From: Candidatus Micrarchaeaceae archaeon
Lineage (GTDB): Archaea > Micrarchaeota > Micrarchaeia > Micrarchaeales > Micrarchaeaceae
DNA length: 56,261 nucleotides
Direction of reading: 5' to 3'
Assembly: GCA_027310755.1 (NCBI GenBank)
Contig: DAIDAE010000002.1
Coordinates: 1-56,261 of the forward strand
This document shows positions 51,933 through 56,261 of the stretch, one piece after another. The notes under the pieces were generated by a model, which saw nothing but the letters and a program-made list of their open reading frames with translations, ran no database searches and was not told where the DNA came from. A program made the translations under genes and the position numbers. Numbering within the stretch: the first letter of the stretch is position 1; each line of letters starts with the position of its first letter.

Positions 51933-53540
51933 TTATTGCCCTTTTTTCCTTTCCTTCTTTTTGCCGTATACCCTTCTGTAGTACACAACCCCTCCGACTA
52001 TCACCACTATGACCACTATCGGGATTGCATATGCGCCGATGCCCGCACCATTACTTACCTCTGCATAATAGTTATTAAAACTGCTGTACTGCTGTGTGGT
52101 AAATCCGTTCGGCTGCTTCCACTGTTCATAAATTGTCACCGGATATGTCCCATTGTCTCCCTGGGATGAGGTGCTGACATAGAATGTCGCGTTCATGGAT
52201 TCCCCCGGCGCAAGGCTATTTATGTAATAATTGGGGTTCTCCGGGGTGAGTGGATATACGGTTTGCAGGCTGAGCGTCATCTGCTGCGCCTGCTCGTTCC
52301 CAATGTTCTTTATTGTGAAGACCAAGGGCTGGTTCGTTCCTCCCGGGTTGAGCGCCCCGTGCACTTCCGTTATATTGAACATTGACGCATTCTGCAGCTT
52401 GACGGCTATGTATTGGAGGGACTGGTTTGATATCCCGGTTACATCGCTGTAGCTCACCGATACCAGAAGGTTGTACTCGCTCCTATTTGCGTCCCTATTT
52501 GCCGTTAGCTGGATCTGCTCTGTTGTGCTTGCTCCCGCCGCAAGTGTCCCTACAAAATATGACGATGCACTGCTCGTCACGCTCAGCGGTGCGGAATCCA
52601 GGAATCTAACGGTTAGGTTCTTTGCTGCTCCATATCCATTGTTCTGCACCAATAACGTCAAACTCTGGTTTGATCCAGGTGCAAGCTGGGCGGGAACTGC
52701 ATTTTCTATGCTCGCGACTATACTGGGCCTGGGCGCGATGAAACTTATTGGTATGTATGTTATTGCGTTGTAGTTCGCGCCGCTCTGGGCCGTGTACCTG
52801 ACCATTACCGGGATCGTTATGTTGCCTGCCGGAAGGTTTACCGCGGCAATCAAGTCCGCCGCCTCTGTTTCAGAAACGCTCACATTCATTATTCCAAAAT
52901 CAAGGACGGGAGTGCCGTATGGTGCAAACGTATTAGAATTCAGGAATGTTATGCTGACGTTCCTTGCCGTATCCGTCCCCGTATTTATGGCTGTTATTTC
53001 GAATATGTTTTCCCCTCCGCGCGCCAACGAGCGGTTCTCCGGAATTGCAATAAGCTGTATGTTCGGGGTCCCGTAGACATGGAAGCTGATTGGAACCGTT
53101 GTCTGGCCCGGTATGTCCTGCTGGGATGAAGTGGTTCCGGCCACGGCATCGTATGTCGCCTGCATATAAATAGTGTATTCCCCAGCAGCCAAGGTAGATG
53201 GAACATGCAGCTTGTAAGTGAATGGCAGCAAACCGCCCCCGTACTCACCAGTCCCTATTACGTCTATCAGTTGCGATGAGGAAGGCGATACGTTAAGTAT
53301 CGGATTGGATGCGGTAATCTGGAGATTAACGTTTTTCAGCGGATTGGTATATGAGTTGAACAGCTGGAATGAGAGGTTAAACGTTTCTCCAGACATGACC
53401 GGCTGTGGAGTTATCTTCATATTCACAAGGCTGATCGCGCCGTTTGGCGCCACCTGGGCGGCCGTTACCGTCATGCCGGCCATTGCAATAATCATTGCAA
53501 GCGCCAATCTCATTTTCCAACCATTTATACCATTTTTCAT
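51933..53540 (-). CDS. Surface protein with CARDB-like repeats
   Basis: 535 residues from the ATG at 53540. Signal peptide (MRLALAMIIAMAGMTVTAA), then several Ig-like repeats of the CARDB/NEW3 type, each with a phrase such as GTDTARNVSITFLNS, GYGAAKNLTVRFLDS or GNEQAQQMTLSLQ; many N-glycosylation sites. A C-terminal membrane helix (YAIPIVVIVVIVGGVVYYRR) ends in a basic tail. It resembles COG1361 S-layer-like proteins next to archaeal ABC exporters. It follows the ABC-2 permease by 25 nt. Confidence 0.85.
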   Translation of the reverse strand: MKNGINGWKMRLALAMIIAMAGMTVTAAQVAPNGAISLVNMKITPQPVMSGETFNLSFQLFNSYTNPLKNVNLQITASNPILNVSPSSSQLIDVIGTGEYGGGLLPFTYKLHVPSTLAAGEYTIYMQATYDAVAGTTSSQQDIPGQTTVPISFHVYGTPNIQLIAIPENRSLARGGENIFEITAINTGTDTARNVSITFLNSNTFAPYGTPVLDFGIMNVSVSETEAADLIAAVNLPAGNITIPVMVRYTAQSGANYNAITYIPISFIAPRPSIVASIENAVPAQLAPGSNQSLTLLVQNNGYGAAKNLTVRFLDSAPLSVTSSASSYFVGTLAAGASTTEQIQLTANRDANRSEYNLLVSVSYSDVTGISNQSLQYIAVKLQNASMFNITEVHGALNPGGTNQPLVFTIKNIGNEQAQQMTLSLQTVYPLTPENPNYYINSLAPGESMNATFYVSTSSQGDNGTYPVTIYEQWKQPNGFTTQQYSSFNNYYAEVSNGAGIGAYAIPIVVIVVIVGGVVYYRRVYGKKKERKKGQ

Positions 53541-53565
53541 TGAATCACCATGAGCATAATCATAA

Positions 53566-54687
53566 TCAATCAATAGTGCTCTTGAACAAGATAACACTAA
53601 GCAGCGTAGAGACTATCGCGAAGCCGAGGAGGACCGATATGTCCGTTATCATATTTGCCAATGGATACGTCCCCACCAATATGACCCATCTGAATCCGTC
53701 AACCGCGTACGTCATTGGATCTATAATGCTAAGCGTCTGCAAGGTCGATGGCAAGCTGCTCACCGGCACGATCCCTCCAGCAAGGAACCATAGCGGCAAC
53801 CCCACAGCCTGCGCAAATATGGCAAACGATGTTACGTTCTTCAGTCTGGACGCCAGTATGGCGGACACGGAGGTGAAGCACACCATCAGTATCATTCCGA
53901 GTAAAAATATCCAGAAAAGGCCTGTCCATCCCATCGCTATTTGCGATCCGAAAATCAGTCCTATAAGCAGTACCACTGTTATGTACAGTATCGACTGCAC
54001 AGATCCGGCAAGCACCCTCCCAAAAAGTATCGCCGCCTTATTTATCGGCGCAACAAGATAGGCTTTTATGAAACCCGCATTCCTGTCCGTTATAAGCCCC
54101 ATCCCCCCGGCGAAGAGGGCGCTGAATACCACTATCATTCCTATGACCCCGGAGAAGATAAAGTCCGTTTCGCTTCCGTTGGCGCCATTAACCGGGGTTG
54201 ACAATGCCGCCCCAAAAGTGCTTGAAGGCAGATACTGCTTGACCTGGTAGTTGCCCGGCCCGGCGAAGAGGGCTGCGCGCTGTTCTATCATAGGCAATAT
54301 TTCGCTGGTGACCGAATACTGCGTATTGCTGTAATAAATCCGGACCGCAGATTGTCCATTGTAGGTCGGGAAGTTTGGCAGTATCACTATGACAAAGGAT
54401 ACCTTTCCAGCGTCAAGAAGTGCAAGCGCGTCATTTTGGTTTGTTACGGATTCGACCGACATTATGCCCTGCGAGCCCAGGGAATTTATGAATTGCTGGG
54501 ATTGCATGTTGTTTGCGTAGTTTACAACAACGACCGGCACGTTGTTTATCCCCTGTCCGGTTGCGCCAAATATGAGGAGTATGAACAGCGGGAATATTGC
54601 GGTTCTTATAAGATTGACTCTTATGTTGGCTCTGAATATGAGCATTTCCCTTTTGTAAAGTGCAAGTGTGTCGCTCAGAAGGCTCAT
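53566..54687 (-). CDS. ABC-2 family transporter permease
   Basis: 373 residues. N-terminal helix (IRTAIFPLFILLIFG), a large extracytoplasmic domain (about residues 40-175, with the VVVVNYANNMQSQQF and VIVILPNFPTY-type segments of ABC-2 exporters) and five C-terminal helices. It should pair with the ATPase 4 nt upstream to export lipids, drugs or peptides. No substrate clue beyond the adjoining surface protein. Confidence 0.9.
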   Translation of the reverse strand: MSLLSDTLALYKREMLIFRANIRVNLIRTAIFPLFILLIFGATGQGINNVPVVVVNYANNMQSQQFINSLGSQGIMSVESVTNQNDALALLDAGKVSFVIVILPNFPTYNGQSAVRIYYSNTQYSVTSEILPMIEQRAALFAGPGNYQVKQYLPSSTFGAALSTPVNGANGSETDFIFSGVIGMIVVFSALFAGGMGLITDRNAGFIKAYLVAPINKAAILFGRVLAGSVQSILYITVVLLIGLIFGSQIAMGWTGLFWIFLLGMILMVCFTSVSAILASRLKNVTSFAIFAQAVGLPLWFLAGGIVPVSSLPSTLQTLSIIDPMTYAVDGFRWVILVGTYPLANMITDISVLLGFAIVSTLLSVILFKSTID

Positions 54688-54691
54688 TCTC

Positions 54692-55684
54692 TCATCTCCA
54701 TCCCCGTATATTCATCCTTCCGCCCTTCATCTCCCCGGTTTCATCCCTCATTCCAGTTCCGGTGAGCTTTATGAAGACATCATCTAGAGTTGGAAGGTGC
54801 ATACCTATCGAAACCACCTCTATCTTCTCCTTATCCAGCGCGCCGGATATTTTTGTAAATTCCGATTCGCTATTCTTTGTCATCACCGCGGTCAGTTTGT
54901 CACCATTGACAACGGCAGCTATCCCGAATTTCGACTTGAGCATGGATGCCGTCCTTGCTACGTCGTTGTTCTTTACCACGATCTCAAGTATTTTGCCGCT
55001 TCCCGCAATCCTCTTCACTTCGGATGGCGTTCCCAGGGCTATGAGCTTCCCGTGGTCTATCACCCCGATCCTGTCGCAGAGCTGGTCCGCTTCCTCCAGG
55101 TATTGTGTTGTAAGCAAAACTGTATTCCCTTTTTTGTTCAGCCCCTTTATGCGGGCCCACATCGTGGTCCTGTTTTGGACATCGAGCCCCGTAGTCGGTT
55201 CGTCCAGCACCAGTATTTTGGGTTCCTGTATCATGGCCTTTACGAGCCCAAGCCTCCGTTGCATTCCGCCGGAGAATGTCCCGGCTTTCTTGTCGGCAAA
55301 TTGTACGAGATCCGCCTCCTCCAGCGCCTCCCCTATCCTTTTCTGCACCTGGTTCGCAGGCACGTGGTATAGGCTTGAAAAAAGCTCAAGGTTTTGTCTC
55401 GCCGTGAGCTCCGCCTCAACCACTGTCTCCTGGGTCATCAACCCCATCAACTGCTTCACTTTTTCGTGATTCCTTGCGAGATCAAGCCCGTCGATTGTTA
55501 TTTTGCCCGAGGTGGGCAAAAGCAGGGTAAGGAGCATGTTTATGGTGGTGGTCTTCCCGGCACCGTTCGGCCCCAGGAGCCCGAATATCTCGCCCTCCCT
55601 GATGCTCAAGCTGACATTATTCACCGCAACGAGATCGCCGAATCTCTTCGTTAGGTTCTCTATTCTTATTATATCAGCCAACAC
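54692..55684 (-). CDS. ABC transporter ATP-binding protein
   Basis: 330 residues, DrrA/CcmA-like. Walker A GPNGAGKTT (about 38-46), Q-loop MTQETVVEAELT, signature FSGGMQRRLGL (a SGGM variant of LSGGQ), Walker B KILVLDEPTTGLD, and the switch His in LLTTQYLEE (Gln in place of the usual His). The C-terminal 100 residues resemble the regulatory extension of drug exporters. Paired with the ABC-2 permease downstream and with PadR upstream. Confidence 0.93.
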   Translation of the reverse strand: MLADIIRIENLTKRFGDLVAVNNVSLSIREGEIFGLLGPNGAGKTTTINMLLTLLLPTSGKITIDGLDLARNHEKVKQLMGLMTQETVVEAELTARQNLELFSSLYHVPANQVQKRIGEALEEADLVQFADKKAGTFSGGMQRRLGLVKAMIQEPKILVLDEPTTGLDVQNRTTMWARIKGLNKKGNTVLLTTQYLEEADQLCDRIGVIDHGKLIALGTPSEVKRIAGSGKILEIVVKNNDVARTASMLKSKFGIAAVVNGDKLTAVMTKNSESEFTKISGALDKEKIEVVSIGMHLPTLDDVFIKLTGTGMRDETGEMKGGRMNIRGWR

Positions 55685-55685
55685 A

Positions 55686-56045
55686 TCACTTGAAAAGTTT
55701 TCCAGCCTCCTTCATTGTGCCAATCATCATCCTTCCTACGGATTTTAGGGCCGTCGTCCCCCTTTTTGTTATCGAATAGTAATTTTTGATTTTCCCCTTC
55801 CCGGTCTTCGCCTGCATTTTTATGTAGCCGGATTTCTCCAGCACCCTCAGGGTGTTATATATGTCGTTTTTTAGCGTCGGGCCGTAAAAATCCGCAAAGC
55901 CCATTCTGTCAAATTCCTTTATCAGCGCGTAGGAGTAGACCTTGCCACCCTGCCTGAGCCTCCCGAGTATCCTCAACTTTAGTATTATGCGCTTCGCTTC
56001 CATCGGCATGAAGTCTATTACCTTTGTTCTTTGTTTTTTATCCAT
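55686..56045 (-). CDS. PadR-family transcription regulator
   Basis: 119 residues. wHTH of PadR type: MEAKRIILKLRILGRL, GKVYSYALIKEFDRMGFADFYGPTLKNDIYNTLRVLEKSGYIKM, then the wing KIKNYYSITKRG and a C-terminal helix. PadR proteins often repress adjacent ABC exporters and respond to their substrates, which fits the ATPase 1 nt downstream. It starts 9 nt after the upstream permease stop, so it lies inside the operon. Confidence 0.88.
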   Translation of the reverse strand: MDKKQRTKVIDFMPMEAKRIILKLRILGRLRQGGKVYSYALIKEFDRMGFADFYGPTLKNDIYNTLRVLEKSGYIKMQAKTGKGKIKNYYSITKRGTTALKSVGRMMIGTMKEAGKLFK

Positions 56046-56054
56046 TTCAAAAAC

Positions 56055-56261
56055 CTATAATTGTCTTAATGCATCTATTGGTTGCATCTTCGATGCTCTC
56101 CAAGCAGGGTAAACCCCGGCTATAAGACTAACTATTATTGCTACGGCTAGGGCCTCTACTATTGTTATAACAGAAAAGACCGGTGAATATGCAAGAGAGG
56201 AGAATCCCGAGCCCGCACCAGATGCGGACTGACCTCCACCCCCTCCCCCGCTGACAAAGAC
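56055..56261 (-). CDS. MacB/FtsX-type ABC permease, C-terminal part
   Basis: The frame is open to the window edge, so only the last 68 codons are visible. The final helix (AVAIIVSLIAGVYPAWRASKMQPIDALRQL) is the classic end of an FtsX/MacB permease, with GxYPAWRA and PIDALR. A Gly/Ser-rich stretch (SGGGGGGQSASGAGSG) precedes the previous helix, unusual for the family. The stop is 9 nt before the PadR start; it is the upstream member of the cluster. Confidence 0.85.
   Translation of the reverse strand, partial: VFVSGGGGGGQSASGAGSGFSSLAYSPVFSVITIVEALAVAIIVSLIAGVYPAWRASKMQPIDALRQL

Noticed and set aside
1-56261. CRISPR arrays and rRNA genes
   Set aside because: No regularly spaced repeats and no rRNA-like stretch seen on either strand.

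Overview
The window is a gene-dense piece of an archaeal chromosome. Archaeal identity rests on TFB, two histone-fold proteins (one canonical), Alba, Cdc48, a proteasome beta subunit, aCPSF1, aIF2-gamma, EF-1A, eS6, eL40, Hel308, archaeal-type Thr/Asp/Trp-tRNA synthetases and a tRNA with a 37/38 intron. Short intergenic gaps, convergent genes that share stop-codon bases, probable leaderless starts about 26 nt after TATA boxes, class III (pilin-type) signal peptides, a BofA-like protein, DUF981, DoxD and an orphan cytochrome b fit a small-genome DPANN archaeon, most likely Micrarchaeota-like (ARMAN). The lineage call is inference.

Layout. 0-8 kb: zinc-ribbon protein, ileS, PLD-like protein, divergent histone-fold candidate, transglutaminase-like protein, tRNA-Gly, small HTH protein, pyrG, intron-containing tRNA-Met, multi-TM protein. 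8-12 kb: cytochrome b, SDR dehydrogenase, DoxD-like protein, a decayed membrane gene, BofA-like protein, histone. 12-20 kb: GNAT and Hel308, a candidate structured RNA, TFB with an AT-hook-like N-terminal extension, TRAM protein, proteasome beta, aCPSF1 nuclease. 20-26 kb: two surface proteins (one a pilin-signal LamG protein) and the heat-shock operon HTH-grpE-dnaK-dnaJ with a shortened DnaJ. 26-36 kb: thioredoxin and pcm, thrS, SIMPL protein, cysS, small proteins, tRNA-Thr, DUF167, flippase, trpS, then eL40 (absent from the ORF track) with a wHTH gene. 36-42 kb: DUF981, HMG-CoA synthase, HAD-like protein, uS10 and EF-1A. 42-50 kb: a 40-residue hyperacidic protein, Cdc48-eS6-aIF2gamma, nucleoside phosphorylase, DHH phosphoesterase and aspS. 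50-56 kb: an IS200/IS605 relic carrying the end of tnpB, CBS protein, Alba, and a six-gene envelope cluster (ABC transporters, PadR, CARDB-like surface protein).

Functionally the window is mostly information processing (five aminoacyl-tRNA synthetases, three tRNAs, translation factors, ribosomal proteins) and protein quality control (Hsp70 system, proteasome, Cdc48, PCMT), with nucleotide and isoprenoid metabolism, redox membrane proteins and surface proteins. No CRISPR array, rRNA or intact transposase was seen.

The best candidates for something undescribed are: (1) a roughly 200-bp palindrome-ended tnpB remnant directly upstream of aspS, which may still encode an omega-RNA-like transcript, plus a second diverged copy of one of its ends near 8.2 kb; (2) a compact three-stem RNA at about 15.06-15.14 kb with its own TATA box; (3) the hyperacidic 40-residue protein; and (4) the N-terminally extended TFB.
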